From: Saprospiraceae bacterium | GTDB lineage: Bacteria > Bacteroidota > Bacteroidia > Chitinophagales > Saprospiraceae | NCBI GenBank assembly: GCA_016722285.1 | Contig: JADKGI010000008.1 | Span: 124,001 to 188,000, forward strand | DNA length: 64,000 bases | Reading direction: 5' to 3' | Part shown: positions 20,382 to 30,502 of the stretch, one piece after another | Position numbering within the stretch: the first letter of the stretch is position 1 | Layout: each line of letters begins with the position of its first letter | Program-made: the position numbers and the translations under genes | The notes under the pieces: generated by a model | What the model was told of the DNA's origin: nothing | Database searches by the model: none | The model's input: only the letters and a program-made list of their open reading frames with translations

Positions 20382-21236
20382 ATGTTGCGAATTCTTGTTC
20401 CGGTAGATTTTACTAAAGTATCGTTTTCAGCATATAATTATGCGGTCCACCTTGCAGAGGTGCTTAAAAGTGAAATAACGGTCTTGCATATTATTAACGG
20501 AAGTTTCTCTACAGCTGATTCCATGTTTTTAGACTCTATGGATGCATCCTATGAAGCCGCAGAAACTCGGCTATCAACTTTTGTTAATGATTATTTAACA
20601 AAAACAGGAACTGAAAAATATAGGATAAAAATTAAAAAGGATGTAAGGTTTGGTGTTCCGGGGTTTACCATTGCCGATTATGCTAATGATCAGAATTATG
20701 ATTATGTAGTTACAGGCATGAGGGATAACCATAGCCTCATTGAAAAGTTTTTAGGAACCACATCTACTATAATCACAAAGCTGACTTCTTGTCCGGTGAT
20801 CCTGATACATGAAAATACAAAGTGGTCTGACCCTAAAAAGGTGATATTTACCATTGATGACAGTACAGATTTTGATGAATCTATTGCAAAATATTTGGAT
20901 TTTAATGAATTTTTTAAAGCTGCAACCGATTTTATTCATATCAAAAAGGATGATACTACTTTAGATAGCACCCGAGATGTTGTCATAAGGGAAGTATTTA
21001 AATTAAAAGAACCTGATTTTGCTTTTGAAATCAAAAATATTTATGGTGGTGACGTTATTCAGTCCATAGTAGATTATTCAATTTTTGAAAAGGCAGATAT
21101 GCTCGTCATGGTTCATAGAAAAAGGAGTTTTCTGGATTCAGTTTTTAACAGATCTATGAGTCTGAGGACAGCTGAGGGAATTCACCTCCCGATCATGATT
21201 CTGGAAGAAAACCCGCCAGTTCCTTTGAAATCATAA
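20382..21236 (+). CDS. Universal stress protein, tandem Usp domains
   Basis: The cytoplasmic 284-residue protein has two UspA-like domains. The first starts ILVPVDFTKVSFSAYNYAVH and ends with TSCPVILIHE. The second runs from about residue 147. In the first domain the usual Gx2Gx9G(S/T) nucleotide motif reads GMRDNHSLIEKFLGT, with Asp replacing the second Gly. ATP binding may therefore be weak or altered. The target process is unknown. A paralogue lies 83 bases downstream in the same direction. Confidence 0.88.
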   Translation: MLRILVPVDFTKVSFSAYNYAVHLAEVLKSEITVLHIINGSFSTADSMFLDSMDASYEAAETRLSTFVNDYLTKTGTEKYRIKIKKDVRFGVPGFTIADYANDQNYDYVVTGMRDNHSLIEKFLGTTSTIITKLTSCPVILIHENTKWSDPKKVIFTIDDSTDFDESIAKYLDFNEFFKAATDFIHIKKDDTTLDSTRDVVIREVFKLKEPDFAFEIKNIYGGDVIQSIVDYSIFEKADMLVMVHRKRSFLDSVFNRSMSLRTAEGIHLPIMILEENPPVPLKS

Positions 21237-21319
21237 TAATTCAAAATTGATTAATGCTGAGAATAATGTAATTTGGACAAGTGAAAAAAATTCTAATTTA
21301 GCTCTAAAAAATATTAATA

Positions 21320-22138
21320 ATGTTAAGAATATTATGCCCAACGGATTTCTCAAATAATTCAAGATTTACTGCTGAATATGCTATCGAATTGGGTAATGAA
21401 TTAGTAGCAAAGCTTATATTTATTTCTTCATACAAAGTACCTAGAGTACCGGGTGCATTGCGATCTTTGGATGACAAAATTTATGAGGCAGTAGAAGAAG
21501 ATCTTCAATATTTTATTAAGAAACTTCATCCGTTAATAAAAACCGGTATTGAGCCGGAAGCAAAAGTAGTGGCTGGAAATACTTCAGATTCCATCATCTC
21601 TTTTGCCAATGAAAATGAAATAGACTTAATTGTCATGGGCACTAAAGGGAGTTCAAGTATTATGCATATGATTTTAGGCAGTGTCACCATCAAGTTTATT
21701 GAAAAAAGTAAAATTCCAATTCTTGCTATTCCATATTCATCCAAATTTGAACTGCATAGTAATAAAATTTTGCTTGCTTTAGATTCAAAAGGAATAAATA
21801 ATACAAAGAGCCTAGATTTATTGAGCAAGCTTCACGGGTTGCCCGGATGTTCTATAGATGTCTTCCACGTGATTATACCCGGCGAAAAAGTTAGATTAAG
21901 TAGCAATTCTGGTATGCTTAATGATATTGTCGATAATATAATAGAAGTGGATGGTATAGATCCCGTAAAAGAAATCAAAAATTTTGTAGATAAGAATGAC
22001 ATTGGAATGTTGGCTATGGTAGGAAGAAAGCACTCATTTTTGGAACGTGCCTTTGTTGAATCAAATACCATTTCCGAGTTATTTTCATCTAATGTTCCTG
22101 TACTTGTACTTCCGGAATCCAGAGACAACCTTGTATGA
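21320..22138 (+). CDS. Universal stress protein, tandem Usp domains
   Basis: The 272-residue protein is a second two-domain Usp, starting ILCPTDFSNNSRFTAEYAIE. Unlike its neighbour, it keeps the full ATP-binding motif in MGTKGSSSIMHMILGSVT (Gx2Gx9GS). It also has the C-terminal strand KIPILAIPYS in domain one. The second domain, from about residue 150, is more divergent. The two Usp genes may form a duplicated pair with different nucleotide behaviour. It converges with the DUF1573 gene six bases downstream. Confidence 0.88.
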   Translation: MLRILCPTDFSNNSRFTAEYAIELGNELVAKLIFISSYKVPRVPGALRSLDDKIYEAVEEDLQYFIKKLHPLIKTGIEPEAKVVAGNTSDSIISFANENEIDLIVMGTKGSSSIMHMILGSVTIKFIEKSKIPILAIPYSSKFELHSNKILLALDSKGINNTKSLDLLSKLHGLPGCSIDVFHVIIPGEKVRLSSNSGMLNDIVDNIIEVDGIDPVKEIKNFVDKNDIGMLAMVGRKHSFLERAFVESNTISELFSSNVPVLVLPESRDNLV

Positions 22139-22144
22139 GTATGA

Positions 22145-22579
22145 TTAGTGTTCTATTTCGTAGGTGAAATTAAGTATTTTCAAAATACGCTGACCAGTTT
22201 TTGGGTTTATATTTTTCAGATATACATCAACGTCTGTACTTGTTTCATTTCCTTCTTTTTTTCCACTGTCAAAAGATACTTTCACAATTGCTTTTTTCCC
22301 CGGCAGTATTTTATTTGTCGGATAATCAAGAGTTGTGCAGTCACAGCCTGAGGCAATATCGATTTCAATGATATCAGTACCGGTATTGGTAAATACATAT
22401 TCAAATTTTCTGATTTCTCCTTTTTTTACTTTGCCCAGACTAATCTTTTCATGATCAAAGGTCATATGAACCCCCTTTTGTTTAGCTTGTGGCTTCTTTG
22501 CGGAATTATTTGATTGTCCGTTAATAATCAAAGAAGTACTCAGGAGAATAAATAAAAAAAAGTAATTTGAAATTTTCAT
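22145..22579 (-). CDS. DUF1573 domain secreted protein
   Basis: The 144-residue protein has a signal peptide (FFLFILLSTSLIINGQS), a lysine-rich linker and one DUF1573 Ig-like domain. The domain holds the family motif GCDCTTLDYP and the preceding FEYVFTNTGTDIIEI. Such proteins are common in Bacteroidota and probably sit in the periplasm or on the surface, but no function is established. The gene is monocistronic, with 267 bases of apparently non-coding AT-rich DNA upstream. Confidence 0.85.
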   Translation of the reverse strand: MKISNYFFLFILLSTSLIINGQSNNSAKKPQAKQKGVHMTFDHEKISLGKVKKGEIRKFEYVFTNTGTDIIEIDIASGCDCTTLDYPTNKILPGKKAIVKVSFDSGKKEGNETSTDVDVYLKNINPKTGQRILKILNFTYEIEH

Positions 22580-22846
22580 GTTTGCTTAAATTTTAATAAA
22601 TTCTTTTTTATGACGGTGCAAAGATGCTAAAAGTTACTTATATATATTCTTATCATTATGTTAAAATTACAGCTATATGTTTATAAAACACTTCATAAAG
22701 AGACCTGACAATTTTCTATTTTATTGATAAGGAGTTTGATTTTACTAATATTAACATACCGGCTTGTTTGATTCTATGTTCAATTTTAAAGATATAATAA
22801 ACAGGAATTATTGCTATAATTTTTGTAAAGTCTTCGAGTAGAACTT

Positions 22847-23569
22847 CTAATAGTAATATCCTGTGATTTTCCTCCAACGCATTTTGAGTACACCCTTGAT
22901 GGCTTCGGAAACAATGTTAGCATGCATTTTTGAGTTGCCTTTTACTCTGTCAACAAAAGTAATAGGTACCTCCTTTATTAGAAATCCTTTACTCCAGGCA
23001 TAATATTTCATTTCTATTTGAAAAGTATATCCAACAAACTTAATTTTTGCAAATTCAAGGCTTTCGAGTACTTTTCTTTTATAACAAATGAATCCTGCTG
23101 TCGGATCTTTGACCGGCAACCAGGTTACAGCCCGAACATATAGAGATGCAGCAAATGATAGAGCTAACCTGTCTTTTGACCAATTTCTAATATTACCACC
23201 CTTGACATATCTGCTCCCAACTGAGATATCAGCTCCATTTTTGCAGGTATTGAGTAATCTGTTAAGGTCATTTGGATTATGGCTGAAATCTGCATCCATT
23301 TCAAAAATAAAGTCAAATCCATATTCCAATCCATATTGAAATCCCGCAATATATGCTGTTCCAAGACCTAGTTTCCCTGATCGCTGGATAAGATGGATCC
23401 TTCCATCTTTATCTTGCAGGACCTTTACAACTTTTCCTGTACCATCTGGTGAGTTATCGTCAACTATTAGTACTGAAAATTGCATACCCTGATTTAAAAC
23501 TGCCTCAATTATTGAATGTATATTTTCAATTTCATTATAGGTAGGTATGATTACTATACAGGACTCCAA
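22847..23569 (-). CDS. Polyprenol monophosphomannose synthase-like GT2 glycosyltransferase
   Basis: The 240-residue GT2 enzyme is expected to transfer mannose (or a related sugar) from a nucleotide donor to polyprenyl phosphate. Motifs are IPTYNEIENI, VDDNSPDGTG, the metal-binding EMDADFSHNP and the acceptor-side GSRYVKGG. No transmembrane tail follows, as in the bacterial Ppm/DPM1 group. The annotated start is TTG. An upstream ATG at about 23579 is out of frame by one base, so another one-base error at the start is possible. Confidence 0.88.
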   Translation of the reverse strand: MESCIVIIPTYNEIENIHSIIEAVLNQGMQFSVLIVDDNSPDGTGKVVKVLQDKDGRIHLIQRSGKLGLGTAYIAGFQYGLEYGFDFIFEMDADFSHNPNDLNRLLNTCKNGADISVGSRYVKGGNIRNWSKDRLALSFAASLYVRAVTWLPVKDPTAGFICYKRKVLESLEFAKIKFVGYTFQIEMKYYAWSKGFLIKEVPITFVDRVKGNSKMHANIVSEAIKGVLKMRWRKITGYYY

Positions 23570-23670
23570 TTAAATACATTTCATGTTTAGGAAAATTCTT
23601 GCCAGACTTTATTCAATGAATAAAAATTATGCAAATATGATAAAAAATTATAAAGTAAAGATTTATTTTA

Positions 23671-26087
23671 TCAAACAGATGCAAATTTATTGGGGTAAAC
23701 TTCTTTCATCACCGACATAATGCTGTAAAATACATCATCAGCGTTAGGTTTTGTGAAATAGTCTCCATCTGATCCATAAGGAGGCCTATGTGGAGCGGCG
23801 CTGATAGTCAAAGGTTTAGAATCCAGATATTTGTAACCATTCCATTTTTCAATTACTTCCTGCATCATAAAAGCAGATGCGCCTCCCGGGACATCTTCAT
23901 CCATGAAAATAATTCTATTGGTTTTCTTTAAAGAGTTGAGTATGAGTCCTTCAAGATCAAATGGCATTAGGGTCTGAACATCTATTAATTCGACTGAAAT
24001 ATTAAATCCTGCTAATAACTCAATGCCTTTTTGTGCTTCCCTAACACAAGAACCGTAAGTAACAACTGTTATATCTGTACCTTCCTGAAGTATTTCAGGT
24101 TTTCCCAAGGGGACTGTGAATTCCAGTAAGTTTTCAGGAAGTTTTTCTTTTAATCTATACCCATTTAAACATTCAACCACCATCCCTGCATCATCTGATT
24201 TAAGTAAGGTATTGTAAAATCCGACAGCTTGCACCATGTTTCTTGGCACACAAAGATATATTCCTTTCATCGAAGTCAAGATCATACCCATCGGTGAGCC
24301 TGAATGCCACACCCCTTCCAGTCGGTGGCCCCGGGTTCGAATGATAGCTGGGGCTCTTTGCATTCCAGCTGTCCGATATCTTATTGTGGCTAAATCATCT
24401 GTGAAAAGTGAGAAGGCATAGGCCATGTAGTCAACATACTGAATTTCTGCAATGGGTCGTAACCCTCGCATTGCCCCTCCTAAAGCCTGGCCCATGATAG
24501 TCCATTCCCGAATCCCTGTGTCAAACACCCTTTCAGATCCGTATTTATTCTGTAACCCTGCAAAACCTTGATTTACATCACCAATATGTCCTACATCTTC
24601 TCCAAATGCTATAATATTTGGTTTGAATTCTAAAAGTTGATCAAAATAATTATTTAATATCTTGTAGCCATTAACCTGTTTAGGGTTTATCCCATATTTA
24701 GCTTTGGTCACGGCTACGTTTAATGCCGAATACTTTGTATCGCTATACAGTTTTGTATTATATCTTTCAGCACCGAGTTGATTGCAATTTGAAATAAACA
24801 AATCCAGATCTGAATTTATTTGATTTCCAAAGCGCATTATCTGCATCTGCAATCGTTTGCTATTGGATAGAATTTCAGTGAAAGATGGATGGATATAATT
24901 TTCCAAATCTTTCTCCAATTTTTGAATAGCTGTAGTTTTCGAGCCTTCAGGTAAAGCCTTATAAATAGATTTGACCGTTTTTAAATGTGTATTTATTCCA
25001 TTATTGTAATTTTCCCAAGCTGTATCTTTTGCATTTTTTACATGCTCAATTGCCTTTATTTTCAATGCATCGAGATCATCTTGTTTTGCAATTTCATTCT
25101 TATAATCCACTCCTCCATTTTGACGAGGCAGTCGTGTTCTTTTTCCCACTGAAGTCTAGATGGGGTTTTATATCTTTCATGAGACCCGCTGGTAGAATGT
25201 CCCTGAGGTTGGGTCAATTCCTGAACATGTATTAATGCAGGTATATGTTTTTCTCTTACTTTCAGGGATACTTTTTCAAAAGCAGCACATAACTCAGGAT
25301 AATCCCACCCTTTTACAGTGTAGATCATTATTCCATTGCCATTCCCGTCAGGTAAAAAACCTTCGAGTGCTTTTGATATAGACCCTTTGACAGTTTGCAT
25401 TTCGACGGGTACGCTTATGCCATATCCATCATCCCAGACTGCTACCAAAAGTGGTACCCTCATAACACCTGCAGCATTCATCGTTTCCCAGAAAATACCT
25501 TCAGATGTCGAACTATCACCAATAGTCACAAAACTGACTTCATTGCCTTGATTGGAAAATGTTTTATGGGATGGCATATCAATCTTCCGATATAATTTTG
25601 AAGCCGAGGCCAGACCCAAAGCTCTGGCCATTTGTCCGGCAGTACAAGAAATGTCCGAAGATACATTGTACATCTTTGTTTGGTCCAACCATTCTCCATC
25701 TTTATCAACTAATGGGGTGGCATAATGATTATTCATTTGCCTGCCGCCTGAAAACGGATCTCTATCCGTATCAGCAAATAGTTGTGAAAAAAAATCTTCC
25801 AAAGTGCAAATTCCTCTGGCAAACATAAATGTTTGATCCCTGTAATACCCTGAACGCCAATCTCCTTTTTTAAATGCACGTGCCATTGCTACCTGTGGGA
25901 CTTCTTTACCATCACCAAAAATCCCAAATTTGGCCCTGCCATTAAGTACTTCCTTCCGACCGAGAATACTAGCTTGTCTGCTTATTAAACAAACCCAAAA
26001 GTCATGCAATACATCACTGCGAAAGCTACCTTCATCGTGACTTTCTCTGTATGTCACTTCAAGGGATAAAGTGTCAGTGGAAATCAT
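23671..26087 (-). CDS. 2-oxoacid dehydrogenase E1 component, fused alpha/beta (frameshifted)
   Basis: The thiamine-diphosphate E1 subunit of a branched-chain or related 2-oxoacid dehydrogenase would be about 805 residues here. The alpha part (residues 1 to about 330) carries the TPP motif GDSSTSEGIFWETMNAAG and ends near WDYPELCAAFEKVS. A helical linker of about 130 residues follows, then the beta part from IIAFGEDVGHIGDV to the C terminus. The frame breaks near 25096-25102. Adding one A restores WIIRNEIAKQDDLDALK. This alpha/beta fusion is common in Bacteroidota. E2 and E3 genes are not in the window. Confidence 0.9.
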
Positions 26088-26125
26088 AGGCTATTTAAGG
26101 TTGGTTAAACAAGCTTCAAAATGCA

Positions 26126-26133
26126 AAGATAAA
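26126..26133 (-). promoter_or_regulatory. Putative -7 box (TATCTTTG) of the E1 gene
   Basis: On the minus strand TATCTTTG matches TAnnTTTG, 39 bases before the E1 ATG at 26087. The 232-base divergent region to uvrB is otherwise AT-rich without clear motifs. Confidence 0.5.
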
Positions 26134-26319
26134 AATTTTTGTTTACATTTCATTATAAAATTTTATTCCGTTTGTGCGTTTAAATATATATATAAACAGA
26201 TGATAATTTTAATTATCATAATATTTAGGAATTATAAGTTATCGTTGATAATTATATTAAGCATCGAAAGGCGAATCACAAAAATTATTTATTTTTGTAA
26301 TATTTTTTAAATTAGTATA

Positions 26320-28333
26320 GTGGCTTATAACATTACATCACAATATAAACCAACTGGTGATCAGCCAGCGGCAATAAAGCAGCTCATTGAAGGTATTAAA
26401 AGTGGGGACAAGTTTCAGGTCCTTCTTGGCGTTACCGGCTCAGGAAAACGTTTACAATGGCAAATGTTATAGCAGCTTGTAATAAACCTGTTTTGATACT
26501 CACCCACAATAAAACCTTAACTGCTCAACTTTATGCAGAATTATGTGAGTTTTTTCCGGATAATGCGGTTGAGTATTTTGTCTCATATTACGATTATTAC
26601 CAGCCGGAAGCTTATTTAACTCATTCCGATACTTATATTGAGAAGGATCTTCAAATAAACGAGCAAATAGACAAACTTAGACTTAGAGCTACATCATCTC
26701 TATTATCCGGCAGGCGAGATGTCATCATAGTATCTTCCGTATCGTGCATATATGGTATGGGCAACCCGGAAGATTATAAGTCAGGAATTATCAGAATTGC
26801 CAAAGGACAGACAATAAGCAGGAATGCTTTCTTATGGGACTTAGTGCAAAGCTTGTATTCCAGAACAGAAAGTGACTTCAAAAGAGGCACATTTAGGGTG
26901 AAAGGAGATACAGTTGATATAAATTTGCCCTATGTTGATTATGGTTACAGGATCATTTTTTATGGTGATGAAATCGAAGTTATAGAGCAACTGGAAACAG
27001 AAAGTGGTAAAAGAATTACATCCCTTGATCACGCAGCAGTATTTCCGGCAAATCTTTATGTAGCGCCTAAGGAGCGACTTAATCAGGTGGTCAGAGAGAT
27101 TGAAGAGGAATTATATAACCATGAACTGTTTTTTAATGGGGAAGGTAGATATCTTGAAGCTCAGCGTATTAAGGAAAGAGTAAATTTCGATCTTGAAATG
27201 ATCAGAGAACTCGGATATTGTAATGGAATTGAAAATTATTCAAGATTTTTTGATAGAAGAAAACAAGGTACCAGACCATTTTGTCTTTTAGATTATTTCC
27301 CTGATGATTATCTGATGTTTATTGATGAAAGCCATCAAACACTGCCTCAGGTTAGGGGAATGTGGGGCGGGGACAGGGCTAGGAAGTTGAATTTAGTGAA
27401 TTATGGATTTAGATTGCCATCAGCTATGGACAACCGACCTTTGAGTTTTGAAGAATTTGAATCTGTGATTAATCAGGTAATATATGTAAGTGCAACCCCG
27501 GGAGATTTTGAACTTGAAAAGACTGAAGGAGTTGTTGTTGAACAAATTGTAAGGCCTACCGGACTGCTTGATCCACCTATTCAGATCCGTCCAAGCATAA
27601 ATCAAATTGATGATCTGCTTGAAGAAATCAAAAAGCGACCGAATTGGATGAAAGAGTGCTGGTTACCACACTTACTAAAAGAATGGCTGAGGAGCTTACA
27701 AAATATTTATCAAGATTAAATATTAAAGTCAGATATGTACATAGTGAAGTAGATACTATGGACGGGGTTGAGATAATCAGGGATTTAAGGCTTGGTGAAT
27801 TTGATGTTTTGGTTGGAGTTAATCTCCTAAGAGAAGGATTGGACTTGCCGGAAGTTTCCTTGGTTGCAGTACTGGATGCGGACAAGGAAGGGTTTCTTAG
27901 GAATGCGCGATCCTTAACTCAAACAGCCGGAAGGGCAGCGAGAAACAGCAATGGTCTTGTTGTTTTTTATGCAGATAAGAATACTCAAAGTATGCAAATG
28001 ACGATAGATGAAACGAACAGGAGGAGAGCAATTCAGATTGCGTACAATCAGGAAAACAATATAACTCCCGCTACTATTTTTAAATCCAAAGAAGATATTA
28101 TGAATCAGAAATCTATTCTCGATATCAAAGGTAAAAAGCCTGTTTCATATATTGAGCCGGATCAAAAACCCGGCATAGCTGCTGATCCTATTATATCTTA
28201 CATGGATAGAGACCAGCTGACAAAACTTATTAATGAAACAGAATCCAAAATGAAAAAAGCTGCTAAAGATCTTGATTTTATAACAGCTGCCCAGTTAAGA
28301 GACGAGCTACTTGCACTCAAGAAGAAAGTTTGA
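26320..28333 (+). CDS. uvrB: Excinuclease ABC subunit B (two frameshifts)
   Basis: UvrB is the damage-verification helicase of nucleotide excision repair. The gene starts with GTG at 26320 (VAYNITSQYKPTGDQPAAI). It loses frame in the A run at 26445-26448; one extra A restores GVTGSGKTFTMANVIAA, the Walker A. The beta-hairpin YYDYYQPEAYL and DEXD region FIDESHQ follow. A second break at about 27638-27640 is repaired by one base, joining EEIKKR to ELDERVLVTTLTKRMAEEL. The C-terminal UVR motif ends at 28333. The restored length is 671 residues, which is normal. Confidence 0.94.
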
Positions 28334-28361
28334 TAAAAGGAGACTTGTATTTGTTGAAAAT

Positions 28362-28536
28362 ATAATAGTTGAGTTATGATCAATTTCAGTCAAAAAATAC
28401 AAATTTTTCGCAATACTTCAGCTCCTTTTTCTTCAATAGGGATGTCATTCACTCAAAAAGTAGCTGCATCTAATAAAAAAAATGCTTTCTTTATATAATT
28501 TGAAAGCATATACCTAAATAATTACTTAAAAATAAC
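28362..28536 (+). repeat. Imperfect intergenic repeat, copy 1
   Basis: This AT-rich stretch, 29 bases after uvrB, aligns along its whole length with 31534-31711 in the same orientation. Shared blocks include ATCAATTTCA, CAATTTTTCG (one mismatch), TCAATAG, TAATTTGAAAG and CCTAAATAATTAC. Identity is roughly 70 percent by eye with a few small gaps. No ORF or clear hairpin is seen in it. With the small gene at 28634-28780 and the inverted repeat at 28934-28984, this accounts for most of the 675-base gap between uvrB and era. Confidence 0.6.
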
Positions 28537-28633
28537 ATTTATCGGCCAGACTGTACATTATTTGTAATATACAATTCATAGATAATGACCTGTATAGATT
28601 TGAGTCTAAAGCATTTAGGAGCTGCGGAAATAA

Positions 28634-28780
28634 TTATAAATAATTGAATGCCAAATAAATAAGAATTATAACAATAACGGTCACAATTATGGCTACTTTC
28701 ATAAACTGTTGTTCATCTTTTTTATCCTGAGCAGATAGTGACTGTTTTTTTGGCGAGGACTTAACTCTGTATTTTGACAT
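28634..28780 (-). CDS. Small single-pass membrane protein, 48 residues
   Basis: A short ORF starts ATG at 28780 and reads MSKYRVKSSPKKQSLSAQD, then a charged stretch, then a single hydrophobic helix VAIIVTVIVIILIYLAF, ending NYL-stop. A basic N terminus followed by one C-terminal helix is a typical small-protein architecture. It lies downstream of era on the same strand, 228 bases away. I do not recognise a family. The clean TM pattern and stop-to-start integrity support a real gene, but only conservation would prove it. Confidence 0.5.
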   Translation of the reverse strand: MSKYRVKSSPKKQSLSAQDKKDEQQFMKVAIIVTVIVIILIYLAFNYL

Positions 28781-28933
28781 CGTTCATGTATTTTAACGAG
28801 ACACTAAGGTAAAAGAAATATTTAAATTAAAATTATTTTTTTTGCAAAATATGATGTTTTTTAATTTTTCATCTGTTTGCTTTTTATTTTTATTTTAATT
28901 GTCAGACCTGATCGCTTCGAAGCAGGCGAGTGG

Positions 28934-28984
28934 AATTCGCATGATTTAATTATTCTAGCTTGTGAAGTTTGTATCATGCGGATT
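28934..28984 (-). repeat. Inverted repeat downstream of era
   Basis: AATTCGCATGAT at 28934-28945 pairs with ATCATGCGGATT at 28973-28984, with one mismatch (a wobble pair on the plus-strand RNA) and a 27-base spacer. A separate perfect palindrome, GCTTCGAAGC, lies at 28914-28923. Both are within the 3' region of era and could form transcript-end hairpins, although no U tract follows. Function is unproven. Confidence 0.35.
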
Positions 28985-29008
28985 TCATCAGTAAATATCC
29001 AAGACTCA

Positions 29009-29908
29009 TTATTCTTCATAACCGAAATGTTTTAACATACGATCATCGTTGCGCCAATTTTCCTTTATTTTAACATTAAGGTCCAAATAAGTATGTTTGC
29101 CAAAAAATGCTTCAATTTCCTCCCTTGCAGCTATACCCAACTTCTTGATGGCTTCTCCTCCTTTCCCAATAATTATCGGCTTTTGTGATTTTCTATCCAC
29201 ATATATATCGGCATAAATCATCAATAAAGGCCCATCCTTTTTTTCTTCTTCTTTAAACCTGCTAATACTTACTTCGCAGGAATATGGTACTTCCTGTTTA
29301 TACAATAGTAATATCTTTTCCCTTATGATATCTGAAGCAAAAAATCGTTCCGATTTGTCTGAAATTTCATCTTTAGGATAATAAGGAGGTCCTTCAGGCA
29401 GATCGTCCAATATTGAGTCAAACAATATTTGTATATTGGTTTTTGCAGAAGCAGAAATATAAAAAACTTTATCAAATGAAACCAAACCAGACCATACTTC
29501 TGCCAGTGATTCTGCAACTTGATTCTTATCGATATCTATTTTATTAACAATCAAATATTTAGGCTTATTTGTTTCAATTAAAGATTTAATTACATTTTCA
29601 GTGCCTGAATATTTCTCAAATACATCAGTGACAAATAGTATTACATCCGCATCTTCAAATGATGACCAGGCAAATTTATTCATCGAAGTCTGCATCCCGT
29701 ATAATGGTTTTTCTATTATACCAGGAGTGTCGGAAAAAACTATCTGATAATTTTCATCGCTTAACAGACCTAAAATTCGATGTCTGGTTGTTTGGGGCTT
29801 TGAAGTAATAATAGACATTTTTTCCCCTACGAGGGCATTCATAAGTGTGGATTTTCCTACATTAGGATTGCCAATTATATTTACAAAACCCGATTTATGG
29901 TTAATCAA
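29009..29908 (-). CDS. era: GTPase Era
   Basis: Era is an essential GTPase that assists 30S ribosome assembly at the 3' end of 16S rRNA. The 299-residue protein has G1 GNPNVGKST (residues 13-21), G3 DTPGI, G4 NKID, and a C-terminal KH domain with KPIIIGKGGEAIKKLGIAAR. The length is typical and the frame is intact. It overlaps the upstream unknown gene by four bases, so both are probably on one transcript that begins at or before the CDF transporter. Confidence 0.97.
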   Translation of the reverse strand: MINHKSGFVNIIGNPNVGKSTLMNALVGEKMSIITSKPQTTRHRILGLLSDENYQIVFSDTPGIIEKPLYGMQTSMNKFAWSSFEDADVILFVTDVFEKYSGTENVIKSLIETNKPKYLIVNKIDIDKNQVAESLAEVWSGLVSFDKVFYISASAKTNIQILFDSILDDLPEGPPYYPKDEISDKSERFFASDIIREKILLLYKQEVPYSCEVSISRFKEEEKKDGPLLMIYADIYVDRKSQKPIIIGKGGEAIKKLGIAAREEIEAFFGKHTYLDLNVKIKENWRNDDRMLKHFGYEE

Positions 29909-30486
29909 AATATTTGTTTTTGTTGATTATTTATGCTTTCTTCAATACTTTGAACTATATAAGCCGGTTTTTGGTTTCTCCAGTTTATATCGTTATATAT
30001 TTCGCCATATAACAGATAGTAATAAAGCCTGTATTTGTCCATTTCTTCGGATACATGATCAAAACTGTTTATAAGGCATATCCATCCATTTTCTTCTTTA
30101 ATATCATCATACCATTCTTCATAGTATGAATCATCATCACCATGAAAATTAAGTACATTATCACAAAAAATAGCAAACCTGAAAATTCCCTTTTTTATTA
30201 GTTCATCAGACAACTCTCTCTTAAGGAACATGATATCGTTTCCTATACAATCATTCCATTCACCTATGAGCTCAATTAATGCATAATGTTTTTTATAGTT
30301 TATATACAGAATTTTGACATATAATGTTTCAGAGCCGAAAAAATCCCACTGTGGATGAATATAATAATTGTATATCTTATTTGTAAAGTTAAATTCATTA
30401 TATGTCCTTCTATAAAAAGGTGAATTCTGATCAGTTTCAGACATATATTCATCACGCCATCCCCACCAGGGCTCAATATCATGCAT
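29905..30486 (-). CDS. Hypothetical protein in the era operon
   Basis: The 193-residue product is soluble, acidic and rich in Tyr and Trp. It starts MHDIEPWWGWRDEYMSETD, contains a central LIELIGEWNDCIGNDIMFLK and an acidic FHGDDDSYYEEWYDDIKEE. No signal peptide, membrane helix or catalytic motif is evident, and I cannot name a family. Its stop overlaps the era start by four bases, and it begins 17 bases after the CDF gene. Tight coupling to era suggests expression together with a ribosome-assembly factor; any functional link is inference. Confidence 0.75.
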   Translation of the reverse strand: MHDIEPWWGWRDEYMSETDQNSPFYRRTYNEFNFTNKIYNYYIHPQWDFFGSETLYVKILYINYKKHYALIELIGEWNDCIGNDIMFLKRELSDELIKKGIFRFAIFCDNVLNFHGDDDSYYEEWYDDIKEENGWICLINSFDHVSEEMDKYRLYYYLLYGEIYNDINWRNQKPAYIVQSIEESINNQQKQIF

Positions 30487-30502
30487 AAACTTTCATTTTT
30501 GC

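Noticed and set aside
26101..26112. GGTTGGTTAA near the E1 promoter, also present before tetR at 55292
   Set aside because: A ten-base match without the palindromic context seen at tetR is likely chance in this AT-rich sequence.
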